64,000 nucleotides of DNA from Bradyrhizobium frederickii (GTDB lineage Bacteria; Pseudomonadota; Alphaproteobacteria; Rhizobiales; Xanthobacteraceae), in the NCBI RefSeq assembly GCF_004570865.1, contig NZ_SPQS01000001.1, positions 372,001-436,000 of the forward strand, read 5' to 3'. This document shows, in pieces, positions 18,666 to 28,183 of this stretch (positions within the stretch are counted from its first letter, which is position 1; each line of letters begins with the position of its first letter). Made by a program: the position numbers and the translations under genes. The notes below the pieces were generated by a model, which was given only the letters and a program-made list of their open reading frames with translations, had not been told where the DNA came from and did no database searches.

Positions 18666-18863
18666 ATGAAAATCGCCATTGCCGGGTCTCTGTTGATCGT
18701 GACAGCAGCAGCACCTCTTTGGCTAAGAGGTGACGTCATAGGAGCAGGTTTGGCAGCTCACCTCCTGCTACTCGCATTCTGGGTAATGATCGGCGTTGGT
18801 GCCCCTCTTTGCCTCGGGTCGGTAGTTGGTACACTCGGTGGGATGTACAGGAATCGGCGATAA
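18666..18863 (+). CDS. Possible small membrane protein
   Basis: A 65-residue frame with two hydrophobic helices (residues 4-20 and 27-55) and a basic C-terminus. Composition is protein-like but no good ribosome site precedes ATG 18666. Unrecognised. Confidence 0.4.
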   Translation: MKIAIAGSLLIVTAAAPLWLRGDVIGAGLAAHLLLLAFWVMIGVGAPLCLGSVVGTLGGMYRNRR

Positions 18864-19023
18864 CAGTTGATCGGGGTCGTCCGCCGCGCCGCTACGGTCG
18901 GTTATGGGTCACAAGCAGCGGTCGAAGTGAGCACGGCGCCGCGTCCGGTCTGCCGCCGATAGCCAACAATACGATGTTCTCAGCATTGTTCGGTCAAGGG
19001 TCCACATTCGGACATGTGCGTCG

Positions 19024-19410
19024 TTAAGCTGACGAAGGTCCTTCAACAATCTTCCAATACGAGTCCTTGCGGATCACCTCGTCCGCGCGAAAAGTGTAAA
19101 AGTCACATCCTCGAACCTCGATCTTTTTTCCCTCGCCTGTAGTGCCCGTTAGCGTCCATTTTGAAATGCCCGTGTTTGCCATCGTATCCACAAAATGTTC
19201 GGCGTCGCCGTAGTGAACATCCGGTAAGCTTGCAAAGCGCGTCGCGAGCCCGTCTCGTACCTTGCGTTTGCCCTCGAAGCGAGAGCCCCAAGGCTTGCTT
19301 CCCCTCGGCATCTCCAAGACACAATCGTCAGCAAAGAACTCCATGATGGAATCCAAGTCGTGCGCGTTGAACGATTCACACAGCGCCGTCAATTTCGATC
19401 GAATGTCCAT
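19024..19410 (-). CDS. SnoaL-like / NTF2-superfamily protein
   Basis: A 128-residue cone-shaped alpha+beta barrel protein of the SnoaL-like kind: LCESFNAHDLDSIMEFFADD at the start, then RFEGKRKVRDGLATRFASLPD and the strand-rich end. These act as small-molecule isomerases or hydratases or merely bind ligands; substrate not inferable. ATG 19410 is selected because GGAGGGAAGG lies just upstream; the 31 extra residues of the longer frame look non-coding. Confidence 0.8.
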   Translation of the reverse strand: MDIRSKLTALCESFNAHDLDSIMEFFADDCVLEMPRGSKPWGSRFEGKRKVRDGLATRFASLPDVHYGDAEHFVDTMANTGISKWTLTGTTGEGKKIEVRGCDFYTFRADEVIRKDSYWKIVEGPSSA

Positions 19411-19762
19411 CCTTCCCTCCATCGTCGAAAGAGCTACAATAACACAAAGGCACACAGGTGAGTTGAAGGACCGACTAAACGTCTGGTCGATGTCGCCTTT
19501 CACAGGCCGACTTCCGAACCAACTTGAGCCTAGGTCGGCTTATCTCCTGAAGGCAGACATAGCGGCCCCCGTCAGCGAACGGCGGCAACGGACCATAAGC
19601 GGGCGCGGCAAAAATATGCCAACGCATGCTCGGGCAAATGCTGCTGGTCTACGCCTGGGCGGAGTTGAAGTTGCGCCCGGCGAGCCAGAAAGTCCTTGAC
19701 GCAACGGAATGCCATGGATTTCTTTCGGTCGGAAGTAGTTATGCGATGGACGGAGCCGACCC

Positions 19763-20173
19763 GTGGGATGTTTTCTAAGACTTATTCTTGCAACCGCTTT
19801 CGTGAACGTTCCTCTAGCCGGCGCCCAGGCGAAGGAAGCCGTTGCTTCTCCTGCCTTGCAGAAGGAATTCGATGGCTTCATCGAGAAGTTTCGCGCGGCG
19901 CTGAGGACAAACGACTCCGCCGCCGTCGCTGGTATGACACGATTGCCGTTCATGAACGACAGCGGAATTCGCGACGCCGCGCAATTTCGGGCCAAGACCT
20001 ATCGAACCTCGTTCACGGCGAAAAATCGCGCGTGTATCCAGCGCGGCAAGGCGGTTTACGATCGTGATCAAGAGAAAAATGACAATTACCTCGTCTTTTG
20101 CGGCGAGCTCATCTTCGTCTTTACCAAGACGCCGGCAGGGTTCCTTTTTACAGACATCGGCGTGAATGACTGA
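19763..20173 (+). CDS. Hypothetical secreted protein
   Basis: A 136-residue protein with a signal peptide (cleavage near AQA-KE, residue 23), two cysteines that could form a disulfide, and a strand-rich C-terminal half. GTG 19763 with upstream GGAG is used. No domain recognised. Confidence 0.65.
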   Translation: MGCFLRLILATAFVNVPLAGAQAKEAVASPALQKEFDGFIEKFRAALRTNDSAAVAGMTRLPFMNDSGIRDAAQFRAKTYRTSFTAKNRACIQRGKAVYDRDQEKNDNYLVFCGELIFVFTKTPAGFLFTDIGVND

Positions 20174-20214
20174 CCAGGCAACGGGGTGTCGCTTGTCAAT
20201 GCCGCTCGGCCGCT

Positions 20215-21180
20215 TCACCGCTCCAGCGTGCCGAGATAGGCGGCAAGTGCCAAAAAGTCTGCCTCGTTGAGCGCTTGGACCACGTCGACCATCGGCTTGC
20301 TCTCCGGCCCAGCGCGGAAGCCATGCCGGTATTCGTAGAGCTGGCGGAAGATGTAGGTCGGCGAGCGCCCGGCGATGCCCGGCACGACGTCGGTGCCGGT
20401 CAGCTTCTCGCCATGGCAGGCGGCGCAGGCGATCTCCGGCTTCGCGGCCAGCCCGCGGCCGGCAGCGACGCTACCAGGCGGCACGTAGGCGGTAAAGCGG
20501 ACGCGCGCGTCGCGGTTGACGAAGCGGCCGACGTCCGCCGGCGTCTCGATGATGCGCATGCCGATCGGCTCGCGTTCATCGTGTTTAGTGATGAAGAACC
20601 AGCCGGCGACCGTCGGTTTCGGCACGGTCTCAGTCTCCACCACGTCGACCAACTTCTTGGGCTTAATGGCGGCAAAATATTCAGCCGCCGCCTTGATCTC
20701 GTCGTCGTTCGCTGCCTTCGCGAGCGAGATCATCCATGCTTGCGGAATGCGGTCGGGTAGTGCTGTCGAGCGTTTGCCGCTCCTGTAGTCCTGCATCTGC
20801 TGAATAAAATAGGGGACCGGCAGGCCGGCGATGTCAGCGTTCTCCGGACCACCCGTGCCTGAAGCACGATGGCAGAAGCCGCAGGCGTAGACGTCAGGCT
20901 GGCGGCCGCTCGCCACGACCGCCGGCATCGCCGGATGGTCACCTGGGTGCCAATCCGGCGCCAGGAAGCGATCGCGCGTTTGTGGGACTGTATAGCTCGC
21001 CGTGCTGTCGGGAACGTGGCGAGGTTGGCCGTCATCGGGCGGCGGCTTGAAGTCGGGCGGGTTGTAAGTGTAGGCCCAGAACGGCGGCTTGTCGGTGATC
21101 TGCGCGTGCGCGCCCGCCGCATAAACGAAAACTATGGTGAGTGCACCTAACGCCTGAGCGGCCGGGCCCAATCGTGCCAT
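20215..21180 (-). CDS. Diheme cytochrome c
   Basis: A 321-residue periplasmic cytochrome with signal peptide (cleavage after AHA, residue 26) and two heme motifs, CGFCH (100-104) and CAACH (252-256). The second domain resembles cytochrome c class I (GEKLTGTDVVPGIAGRSPTY). This two-domain type often accompanies alcohol or sorbitol dehydrogenases, but none is near. ATG 21180 follows GGAGG; the upstream extension is not needed. Confidence 0.85.
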   Translation of the reverse strand: MARLGPAAQALGALTIVFVYAAGAHAQITDKPPFWAYTYNPPDFKPPPDDGQPRHVPDSTASYTVPQTRDRFLAPDWHPGDHPAMPAVVASGRQPDVYACGFCHRASGTGGPENADIAGLPVPYFIQQMQDYRSGKRSTALPDRIPQAWMISLAKAANDDEIKAAAEYFAAIKPKKLVDVVETETVPKPTVAGWFFITKHDEREPIGMRIIETPADVGRFVNRDARVRFTAYVPPGSVAAGRGLAAKPEIACAACHGEKLTGTDVVPGIAGRSPTYIFRQLYEYRHGFRAGPESKPMVDVVQALNEADFLALAAYLGTLER

Positions 21181-21280
21181 GTTCGCCTCCGGCTTTTGGC
21201 CAGCGAGGACAAGTAAATTAGCTGTAAGTCCGAGCTGGAGCAATTGGCTCTTTTGGCTATTAAGGCCGGCCGTCCTGACG

Positions 21281-21396
21281 TCCGCTACGGGTCAAAATGT
21301 GAAGAACTCAACCTGAGCAAATCTTGTTCGCCAAGCCTCAACAAGCGAACCTCGTGGAGCGATGTTGCCACCTCGCCGAAGGGCCAGAAGGCGACA
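21281..21396 (+). repeat. Dispersed ~100-bp repeat, copy R3
   Basis: Same core as R1/R2/R4; opens with TCCGCTACGGGTCAAAATG. Confidence 0.8.
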
Positions 21397-21654
21397 TGCG
21401 GGATATTATTCTATCAACAGCAGCCCGCTTCTTCGCCGTCGAACATACTTGTGGCGTCGGACAACCGCTTCCGCTCGACGAGCCGTGGCTGGAAATGGAA
21501 ATTGACATCGAGCGCGAAAACGAAGTCCTCGGCTTCGAACGAGCCCACAATTGAGGACGGAAAAGCGACAGCCTATCGGACCCTTTTCCGCAGCAGTATC
21601 GGTGTCGGGGCTCCAGATGCTAGATTTCCGGCCTCTACCGAATAGGAGGACGTC

Positions 21655-21870
21655 ATGCCCGATAGCGTCTACAAGGTCATTGAACTGGTCGGCACCAGCA
21701 CCGACTCGTGGGAGAAGGCGGCTGCCAATGCGGTCGAGCAAGCCGCTAGATCTCTGCGAGATCTTCGCATTGCAGAGGTCGTCAAGCTCGATATGCAACT
21801 AGATGACAAGGGAAAGGTCGAGGCCTATCGCGCCAAGCTCAACGTGTCGTTCAAGTTCGAGGGCACCTGA
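21655..21870 (+). CDS. Dodecin (flavin-binding/storage protein)
   Basis: A 71-residue dodecin: VYKVIELVGTSTDSWEKA at the start and YRAKLNVSFKFEG at the end are diagnostic. Dodecins form hollow 12-mers that bind and sequester flavins in the cytosol. Ribosome site AGGAGG is well placed before ATG 21655. A 12-bp hairpin follows the stop by 6 nt. Confidence 0.93.
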   Translation: MPDSVYKVIELVGTSTDSWEKAAANAVEQAARSLRDLRIAEVVKLDMQLDDKGKVEAYRAKLNVSFKFEGT

Positions 21871-21876
21871 GCCTCA

Positions 21877-21904
21877 AGCACCTCGCCCTTGCGGGCGAGG
21901 TGCT
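21877..21904 (+). terminator. Strong hairpin after dodecin gene
   Basis: Perfect 12-bp stem AGCACCTCGCCC / GGGCGAGGTGCT with TTGC loop. No T-tract follows, so it may stabilise the mRNA end rather than terminate by itself. Confidence 0.6.
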
Positions 21905-22023
21905 CATTGGAAAAAGTGCGTTGCACGGATGCCGGGCGCTGTGGTCCATCCCGGAAGTTGGCACTGGTCCGACCGGGACGGATGTGCTCTGATGCGAGAG
22001 AGCGTATGGCGCGTGGTGGCCCC

Positions 22024-22335
22024 ATGTACATGGTCATTCGCAAGTACACGAAGGTTCGTTCGGTTGCGGACGCCGCTCGTCGCGCCAAGAGCGGCGTCGG
22101 TGAGATCCTGAGGCAATCGCAGGGATTTAGATCTTACCATGTGTTGGATGCGGGCGACGGCGTCGGTATCGCCGTGATGTTATTCGATGACCGCGAAAGC
22201 GCCAACGCAGCGAACGCCAAGATACTGGCGTTTGTTCAGGCAAGTCTGCATGACCTCGATCTTGGGGTTCCCGAAATAATCAGCGGCGAGCTATTGGTGG
22301 ACATAGAGTCTGATGGATCTTCCGGCATAAAGTAG
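22024..22335 (+). CDS. Conserved hypothetical protein, possible dimeric alpha/beta barrel
   Basis: About 103 residues; the pattern IRKYTKVRSVADAARRAK, GFRSYHVLDAGDG and VAVMLFDDRESANAAN-like segments resemble antibiotic-biosynthesis-monooxygenase-type ferredoxin folds, but the match is weak. The start is uncertain (22006, 22024 or 22030); none has a strong ribosome site. Confidence 0.6.
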   Translation: MYMVIRKYTKVRSVADAARRAKSGVGEILRQSQGFRSYHVLDAGDGVGIAVMLFDDRESANAANAKILAFVQASLHDLDLGVPEIISGELLVDIESDGSSGIK

Positions 22336-22482
22336 CGTCGCCAGTTCCATGACGGGTGCTGCCCTTGCTCATGTCATCGACCTGATGTCCACCCTCGCGT
22401 TCGCGACAATCGCGTCCTGGATCTACGCGTGCCGCCGCTCAGGAACATCCGACCGCGGGGGCTTTCGAGGAGCAGCAACGAC

Positions 22483-22674
22483 ATGAAGCAACACATTTTC
22501 GAAGCATTTTCCATCACGGCGGTCTGCTGGACACCGCCCGTGCTTATGGGCACCGCGGAGCCGCCAAGAGATCCTGATGAAGATGAGGAGGAGGAAGATG
22601 AGGAGAACGAAGACGACGACGAGGAGGATGACGCAGACGAACCGGCGGTCGTGCGCGAGCCGGACGAAGACTAG
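22483..22674 (+). CDS. Small acidic protein
   Basis: A 63-residue protein: an ordinary N-terminal third followed by an extreme Asp/Glu tract (residues ~29-55, nearly all D or E). GAGGAG lies 10 nt before ATG 22483. The tail implies binding to basic proteins or metal; function unknown. Confidence 0.65.
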   Translation: MKQHIFEAFSITAVCWTPPVLMGTAEPPRDPDEDEEEEDEENEDDDEEDDADEPAVVREPDED

Positions 22675-22675
22675 A

Positions 22676-22706
22676 TTGACGCGTGCTTGGCAATCGGCGC
22701 TATAAT
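22676..22706 (+). promoter_or_regulatory. Promoter of the short GcrA-like gene
   Basis: TTGACG (22676-22681), 19-bp spacer, perfect TATAAT (22701-22706). The ATG begins 8 nt after the -10, so transcription would start at or next to the A of the start codon. Confidence 0.6.
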
Positions 22707-22713
22707 ATCCCCC

Positions 22714-23040
22714 ATGGGCTGGGATGCGAAAGACATTGGGCTCCTCACCAGGCTCTGGTCCGCGGGGCAGAGCGCGGCGCAGATAGCGCGTCGGCTCGGA
22801 TGCAGTCGTAATGCGGTCTGCGGGATGCTGACCCGTCAGGGACTGAAGCGAGGCCACAGGCCGCCCACGGCAAGGCCCAAGATAAGGCCATCCCCGAAGC
22901 TGAAGCCGACGTCGGCAGCTTGCACCCGTCCAGTCGCAAAGAAGGTGTCGCGGAAAGCACCTGAGAGGCAGCAGCCCAAGCAATTCAGCAAGCAGCAGCT
23001 TTACGAGATCCTGGCTGAGGCGGTCAAAAATACCGGCTAA
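22714..23040 (+). CDS. Short GcrA-like helix-turn-helix protein, probably leaderless
   Basis: A 108-residue protein whose first 45 residues copy the GcrA N-terminus (LLTRLWSAGQSAAQIARRLG, then SRNAVCGMLTRQGL). The rest is a basic Pro/Lys-rich linker ending FSKQQLYEILAEAV; the C-terminal cysteine module of full GcrA is absent. There is no ribosome site, but TATAAT lies 7 nt before the ATG, fitting a leaderless mRNA. TTG 22687 is an alternative start but lies in the promoter spacer. Confidence 0.75.
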   Translation: MGWDAKDIGLLTRLWSAGQSAAQIARRLGCSRNAVCGMLTRQGLKRGHRPPTARPKIRPSPKLKPTSAACTRPVAKKVSRKAPERQQPKQFSKQQLYEILAEAVKNTG

Positions 23041-23462
23041 GAGTTCACCGCGAACGCCGTTACGCTGCAGTCGTTGTCTGTCCCGGCTCGTCGGTTTCGG
23101 AGGTGGTGCACCTTGTTCGTCTGCTTCGCATGTCTGCTATGGGTCGACGTGCGAGTCGATGCCCCGCGGCACGAGACGGGGTCCGCCTCACACGCAAGCG
23201 TTGATGGAGCGGGATTCCAGCTCGCCGTGCTTCGAGCTGGGGCCGTCACAGCCATATGGCTATAGAGAAGCCTTGTATCCGGGGGTATAGTCCTCAGAAG
23301 GCATATTCCCGATCGATCTTAGGTGCTGCGAGGCCAGCTTCAACCCGCCGGGCATCATGAGCCATCGCCGGCGCTATTTGCGACTCCGGGGCGAAAGACG
23401 GGTCTTCAACCCGGTACGAGAAATCTGTCGATTGATCCATCGCGCGTGAGCAAGAGGTCATC
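23041..23462. other. No gene recognised
   Basis: About 420 bases between the GcrA-like gene and the histidine kinase. Only short frames without ribosome sites; presumably holds the kinase promoter. Confidence 0.4.
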
Positions 23463-24998
23463 ATGCAACATCCGATTCAAGCGCCGTCCGTCGCGCTCGA
23501 TTCGAATGAGCGCAAGCGCCCCGAGGAGGCACTGCGCGAGAGCGAGGAGCGCTTTCGCACCCTGGTGCAGTTCTCCTTCGATGTGTACTGGGAAACGGAC
23601 GCGCAGCATCGATTCATCCGCCAGGAGTTCGCCGAGGCTCTTCCCGAGCCGCCGGTCTCCGAGATTGGCAGGACACGATGGGAGGTCCCGTATCTGGAGC
23701 CCGATGCAGATGGCTGGCGCAAGCACCGGGAGATACTCGACGCCCACCTCCCGTTTCGCGATTTCGAGCTCGCGCGGCCGACGCCCGACGGCGGCAAGCG
23801 CTATATTTCCGTCTCTGGGCTGCCCATCTTTGACGAGATGGGGAACTTCGTGGGCTATCGCGGTGTGGGGCGCCACGTCACGGAGCGAAAGCGAGCCGAA
23901 CAGGCGCTGATCGAGAGCGAGGCCCGTTTCCGTACCTTCGTGGACCACGCGACCGATACGTTCATGCTCCACAGTGAAGATGGTCGCGTTCTCGATGTGA
24001 ATCGGAATGCCTGCGAAAGTCTCGGCTACAGCCGGGCTGAACTGGTTGGGGCAACTGGGGCCTTGTTCGATCTGGAGATGGATGAAGCGACATGGCGGAG
24101 CAACCGGGAGCGCCTGAGGGCTGGCGGCATCGCTACGCTCGAGAGGCGCTATTGCCGAAAGGACGGCACCGTGTTTCCCGTCGAAGTCCGCATGCGGGAA
24201 TTCCGCGAAGGCGGCCAGTCACGAATCATTTGTCTGAGCCGCGACATCACGGAACGCAAGCGAACCGCCGAGACGTTCCGCGAGATGCAGGCTGAACTGA
24301 CACACGCCAATCGCGCGGCGGCAATGGGCCAGGTCACGGCTTCGGTGACACACGAATTGAGCCAACCAATCACCGCGATGTTCTGCAACGCAGAGGCCGC
24401 ACTGAACTGGCTAGGATCGCCATCTCCGAATTTGGAAAAGGCACGGCAGGCGCTCGCATCCATTGTCGCAGAAGCCAAGCGAGGCGGCGAGATCATCAGT
24501 TGGATCCGTTCCTTGATCAAGAAAGCTCCGGCGCCGAAGGAGAGCGTCGATGTCAATAGTGCAATCCTGGACGTGATCACCATAGCCCGTAGCGAGCTGT
24601 TCAAACATGATGTCTTGATCGAGACCGACCTCGCTCCGGGCTTGCCGCTCGTGAAGGGCTATCGCGTTCAGCTGCAACAGGTTGTTCTCAATCTGATCCT
24701 CAACGCGATCGAGGCAATGGACGGCCTCGACGTTGACGGACGGAAGCTGCGGATCAGCTCGGCTGCAGATGCCTCGAATCTCGTTGTTGTCAGCGTACGG
24801 GATACCGGACCCGGACTTGACGTGGCTATCGTTGACCGCCTGTTCGAGCCCTTCTACACCACCAAGCCGAACGGGACCGGCATGGGCTTGTCGATTTGCC
24901 AATCGATCATCGAGGCGCACGGAGGACGACTTTGGACTGGTGCGAATGAACCGCGGGGGGCCGTGTTTCAGTTCAGCCTGCCCTCGGAACAGGGGTGA
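23463..24998 (+). CDS. Double-PAS sensor histidine kinase (FixL/NtrB-like core)
   Basis: A 511-residue soluble kinase. Two PAS domains with PAC motifs (about 25-145, ending GRHVTERKRAEQ, and 148-268, ending SRDITERKR). Then comes a dimerisation/phosphoacceptor helix with TASVTHELSQP (H297) and a HATPase_c domain: N-box NLILNAIEAM, G1 DTGPGL, F-box PFYTTKPNG, G2 GTGMGLSI. No membrane segment and no heme-ligand signature was recognised, so the input signal is open. No response regulator gene is adjacent (orphan). Confidence 0.92.
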   Translation: MQHPIQAPSVALDSNERKRPEEALRESEERFRTLVQFSFDVYWETDAQHRFIRQEFAEALPEPPVSEIGRTRWEVPYLEPDADGWRKHREILDAHLPFRDFELARPTPDGGKRYISVSGLPIFDEMGNFVGYRGVGRHVTERKRAEQALIESEARFRTFVDHATDTFMLHSEDGRVLDVNRNACESLGYSRAELVGATGALFDLEMDEATWRSNRERLRAGGIATLERRYCRKDGTVFPVEVRMREFREGGQSRIICLSRDITERKRTAETFREMQAELTHANRAAAMGQVTASVTHELSQPITAMFCNAEAALNWLGSPSPNLEKARQALASIVAEAKRGGEIISWIRSLIKKAPAPKESVDVNSAILDVITIARSELFKHDVLIETDLAPGLPLVKGYRVQLQQVVLNLILNAIEAMDGLDVDGRKLRISSAADASNLVVVSVRDTGPGLDVAIVDRLFEPFYTTKPNGTGMGLSICQSIIEAHGGRLWTGANEPRGAVFQFSLPSEQG

Positions 24999-25113
24999 TC
25001 CACATTCTTTCAGGAGCGGGCGTTGCGCAGGCTGGAGTTAACGGCCTCAAACGCATCCCCGCTCGGATTGACCAAGATCGGCTCATCGCCTCACATGACG
25101 ACCGGGTGGCAAG

Positions 25114-25229
25114 TCCGCTCCGGGTCAAAATTCGAACAGCTCAAACCTGAGGCAAATCTTGTTCGCCAAGCCTCAACAAGCGGACCTCGTGGAACGATGC
25201 TGCCACTTCGCCGAAGGGCCAGAAGCGGA
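25114..25229 (+). repeat. Dispersed ~100-bp repeat, copy R4
   Basis: Same core as R1-R3; opens with GTCCGCTCCGGGTCAAAA. Confidence 0.8.
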
Positions 25230-25269
25230 AGCCAGGCATGATCGTACGGTCAGAGCCCGACTGAACGAC

Positions 25270-25533
25270 TCACGGTCTCGGCGCGCATCGGCGTCCCCGA
25301 GATTCACATCCTGTCGGGCCCGGCGCCTGCTGCTGGAATCTCACGCGCGGATTGATATCGCAATAGGTGGTCCACCGTCCGGATGCCGAAGCCAGGCACT
25401 GCTCTCTCGTCTCATACATGCACTCGGGAGCAGCGGCATGGCCACCGAAGACGCACCAGGGATAGTCGCGGCCGGCCTCTGCTGCTGAAGAAAGTCCCAT
25501 CAGCAGGACCCCGGTAAGCAAAGCTAGTCGCAT
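25270..25533 (-). CDS. DUF3551 family secreted protein
   Basis: An 87-residue exported protein: signal peptide (cleavage near AEA-GR), then RDYPWCVFGG, ECMYETREQCLASASG and YCDINPR, the pattern of DUF3551, a Cys-rich family expanded in Bradyrhizobium. Five or more cysteines suggest disulfides. ATG 25533 follows GGAGGG at 5 nt. Function unknown. Confidence 0.82.
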   Translation of the reverse strand: MRLALLTGVLLMGLSSAAEAGRDYPWCVFGGHAAAPECMYETREQCLASASGRWTTYCDINPRVRFQQQAPGPTGCESRGRRCAPRP

Positions 25534-26481
25534 TCGACCCTCCATCATGTAAAGCCGACGGATTATAGAACATGTCGAAAGCAAGTGGAGCCTCAAAAGG
25601 CCACCCGTAAGCCGATAGCCACTAGACAATTCTGGCGCTTGGTTTGGATGCTCTCGGATGTCCGTTCGCCCCTCAACAGCAGTACCAAAGTCGTGGGCGG
25701 TATCGTCTCGTGCGCCGCTGCCCTTCGATGCCACACCGGTTGTGTGAAACCTCCGCGCGTTCATAATTCGTGTGTTGCGTTCGCCATTGATAAGATCATG
25801 GTCTTCCAACTGAATAGGTCTGTGTGGCCGGGTCCGGCATCCAGTACGTCGCCAGGCAACGCACTGACACTCAAGATTTCAGCCGAGCTGACCCGGCTCC
25901 AAACGGTATCAGTCAGCCCCATCTTGGCATCTTTTCGCGATGTTAGTGCCACTGCTTGCAGACTGTCGCTGCTGCGGCAACCTCGCTGTCCACCAATCAT
26001 CTGAGTCAGGGCTCAGTTCCGGGCGGTAGCAGCAATCAGCTTGTTCACGAGATACAATATTTCGTTGGATTTCTAGGGCTTCGTCGCTCCCGAGTCGTTC
26101 ACAACGGCCCATGCCGTCACAAAATGACGATGAAGGTGCCTTGCACTGGATCAGGCTAAGCAACTCGCTTTCTGAAGGTCCGATTTGGAAAACAGAAAGC
26201 AGGGCTGTGGTGCTGTGGTTTGGACCGTGTATCAGGCGCCACCGAATCTGAGGCGGTGCTTGCCGAATTGGCTGCCGGAACGGCGACGAATATTCGATAA
26301 CTATTAGTCCGGACGCGCAAGGCTATGAGGCGGAGTTTCCAGTCTCGGTTTGCAGTGGAATCGCTTTTGCCCAAAGTAACGAATAGCTCGTCATTGAGCG
26401 TTCAGCACCCGCGAAATCGCCTCTATTTGCCAGCTGCTATCCGCCATCCCGGCGCGTCCTCGCCAACGAGCGAGGATGATC
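25534..26481. other. Long non-coding stretch
   Basis: About 950 bases. Several short frames overlap on both strands but none combines a ribosome site with protein-like sequence. No repeat from the other families is present. Confidence 0.45.
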
Positions 26482-28029
26482 ATGACAAGCACCCGGTCAC
26501 GACGTGAAACCATCGAGTTCGAGCACCCTTTCAGGATCACAAGCTTCGAGCGAATATTACCGGCTGGCTCATATGAAGTGGTTAGCGACGAAGAATTGAT
26601 GGAAGGAATACATGAATTGTCGCTCCCATCCTTTCGGCCCATCGCCACTATGATATTGTTGCCCGCACCCCGCGGCTCTTTCGTCGAGATGGTGGCTATC
26701 AGTTCGATCGACCTGTCTGATGCCCGGGAGCCGATGCGATCGTGTTCCGTTGAGCACGTGTCTGTCGATCTCGACAAGAATCGGACAGCGCTGAACTTTT
26801 TCGTTCGCCAGAAGCTGGCGGAGATCGAACGAAATACGAAGGCGTTGCGCGGTCTGCCTCCGCAGCCTAGACCCGAGTTGCTCGCGGCGCCTGCGAGACT
26901 GTTGGGTGGCGCGCCGCCGCAGCTGAAAGGGCCAGGCCGCGACCGACGGATCGATGCTTGCCGCGGCATCGCGCTCTGGTGCATCTTTTTGAATCATTTC
27001 CCCAATAACGCCGGAAGCTGGCTAACGCTGCGGAACTACGGCTTCAGCGATAGCGCGGAAATGTTCATGTTCGTGTCCGGCGTGACCTGCGCGCTGGCTT
27101 ACGGCAGTGCACATGCGCGCGACGGTTGGCCCGGCGTCATCACACGTACGCTGCGGCGAAGCTGGGATATCTATGCAGCATTTCTGCTGCTAACGGTGGC
27201 TTGCGCCGTCATGGTTTACCTGAGCGGTGGTGGCCGGCTCGCGGATGAGAGCAACACGCGCCTTTTGCTTGAGTATCCCGGTGCGGCTCTGGCGCATGCG
27301 GCGATCCTGCAATACCGTCCCGTCAATATCGACATCCTGCCGATCTTCGTGGTCTATCATCTTTTGTTCGCACCGCTGTTGTGGTTGCTGATGCGAGTGC
27401 CGAACACGACACTCGGCGCGTCGCTGTTGCTTTATGCAATGGTGCACGTCTTCGGTTGGGTCGTCCCGGCATGGCCCGACAACGTGTGGTTCTTCAACCC
27501 GCTGGCGTGGCAGTTGCTGGTCGTGCTCGGCGCTTGGTATGTCATTGCGGGCAAGCGAGTTTGGCCTCTTATGACCTGCCGCGTGATGCTGGTATTTGCA
27601 GTTCTCTACCTGACTCTTAGTCTGGTCGTTGCGTTGAGTTGGTGGGTCGCCACCCTGCAAGATCTGGTCCCACGAGCGCTCGCCAAGGTGATTTACGAAG
27701 TCGACAAATCGAATCTCGCTCCCTTGCGGCTGCTGCATTTTTTGGCGCTTGCGCTCTTGGCGGTATGGCTAGTACCTCGCGATTGGCGGGCACTGCCGAT
27801 GCCGCTGATGCGCGCAGCGATCCTCTGTGGTGAGAATTCGCTGGCAATCTATTGCCTCGGTGTTCTGCTGGCGCTCGCCAGCCAAATAGTAATGGTTGGC
27901 ATTTCGAGTGGCTTTGCGATGCAGATCGCGCTAAGCCTCGCGCTCAGCCTCGCTGGCATTCTGCTGATGATTGCGGCCGCAGCGCTGCTGGACTCCATCC
28001 GGATGAAGCCCAGGCGGCAGCCGCGATGA
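26482..28029 (+). CDS. OpgC-domain membrane protein with an extra N-terminal domain
   Basis: A 515-residue protein. Residues 1-80 form a small soluble domain (TIEFEHPFRITSFERILPAG, VVSDEELMEG) that resembles short stand-alone proteins I recall from Bradyrhizobium. Residues 80-150 are a linker. From about 154 (RDRRIDACRGIALWCIF) the protein is an OpgC domain with 9-10 transmembrane helices. OpgC transfers succinyl groups to osmoregulated periplasmic glucans; here this is inferred from fold only. ATG 26482 follows AGGA; ATG 26476 is alternative. No opgG/opgH genes are near. Confidence 0.85.
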   Translation: MTSTRSRRETIEFEHPFRITSFERILPAGSYEVVSDEELMEGIHELSLPSFRPIATMILLPAPRGSFVEMVAISSIDLSDAREPMRSCSVEHVSVDLDKNRTALNFFVRQKLAEIERNTKALRGLPPQPRPELLAAPARLLGGAPPQLKGPGRDRRIDACRGIALWCIFLNHFPNNAGSWLTLRNYGFSDSAEMFMFVSGVTCALAYGSAHARDGWPGVITRTLRRSWDIYAAFLLLTVACAVMVYLSGGGRLADESNTRLLLEYPGAALAHAAILQYRPVNIDILPIFVVYHLLFAPLLWLLMRVPNTTLGASLLLYAMVHVFGWVVPAWPDNVWFFNPLAWQLLVVLGAWYVIAGKRVWPLMTCRVMLVFAVLYLTLSLVVALSWWVATLQDLVPRALAKVIYEVDKSNLAPLRLLHFLALALLAVWLVPRDWRALPMPLMRAAILCGENSLAIYCLGVLLALASQIVMVGISSGFAMQIALSLALSLAGILLMIAAAALLDSIRMKPRRQPR

Positions 28030-28183
28030 CTTGGAGAGTTGGAGGGTCGCAGCACTTGTCCTTGGCAATGCTCCAGTAGGTATTCGTCTTAACGGCACGG
28101 TTTAGATTCATTGGTCTCACTCCGGCACGCTCGCACTGGCAACGGAACCGGCGGCAATAATGTTGAGGAGGGCGCTGCCGTAC

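Noticed and set aside
21324..21554. Small frames encoding MFAKPQQA-like peptides in R3 and R4
   Set aside because: They are simply the translation of the dispersed repeat and recur wherever it occurs.
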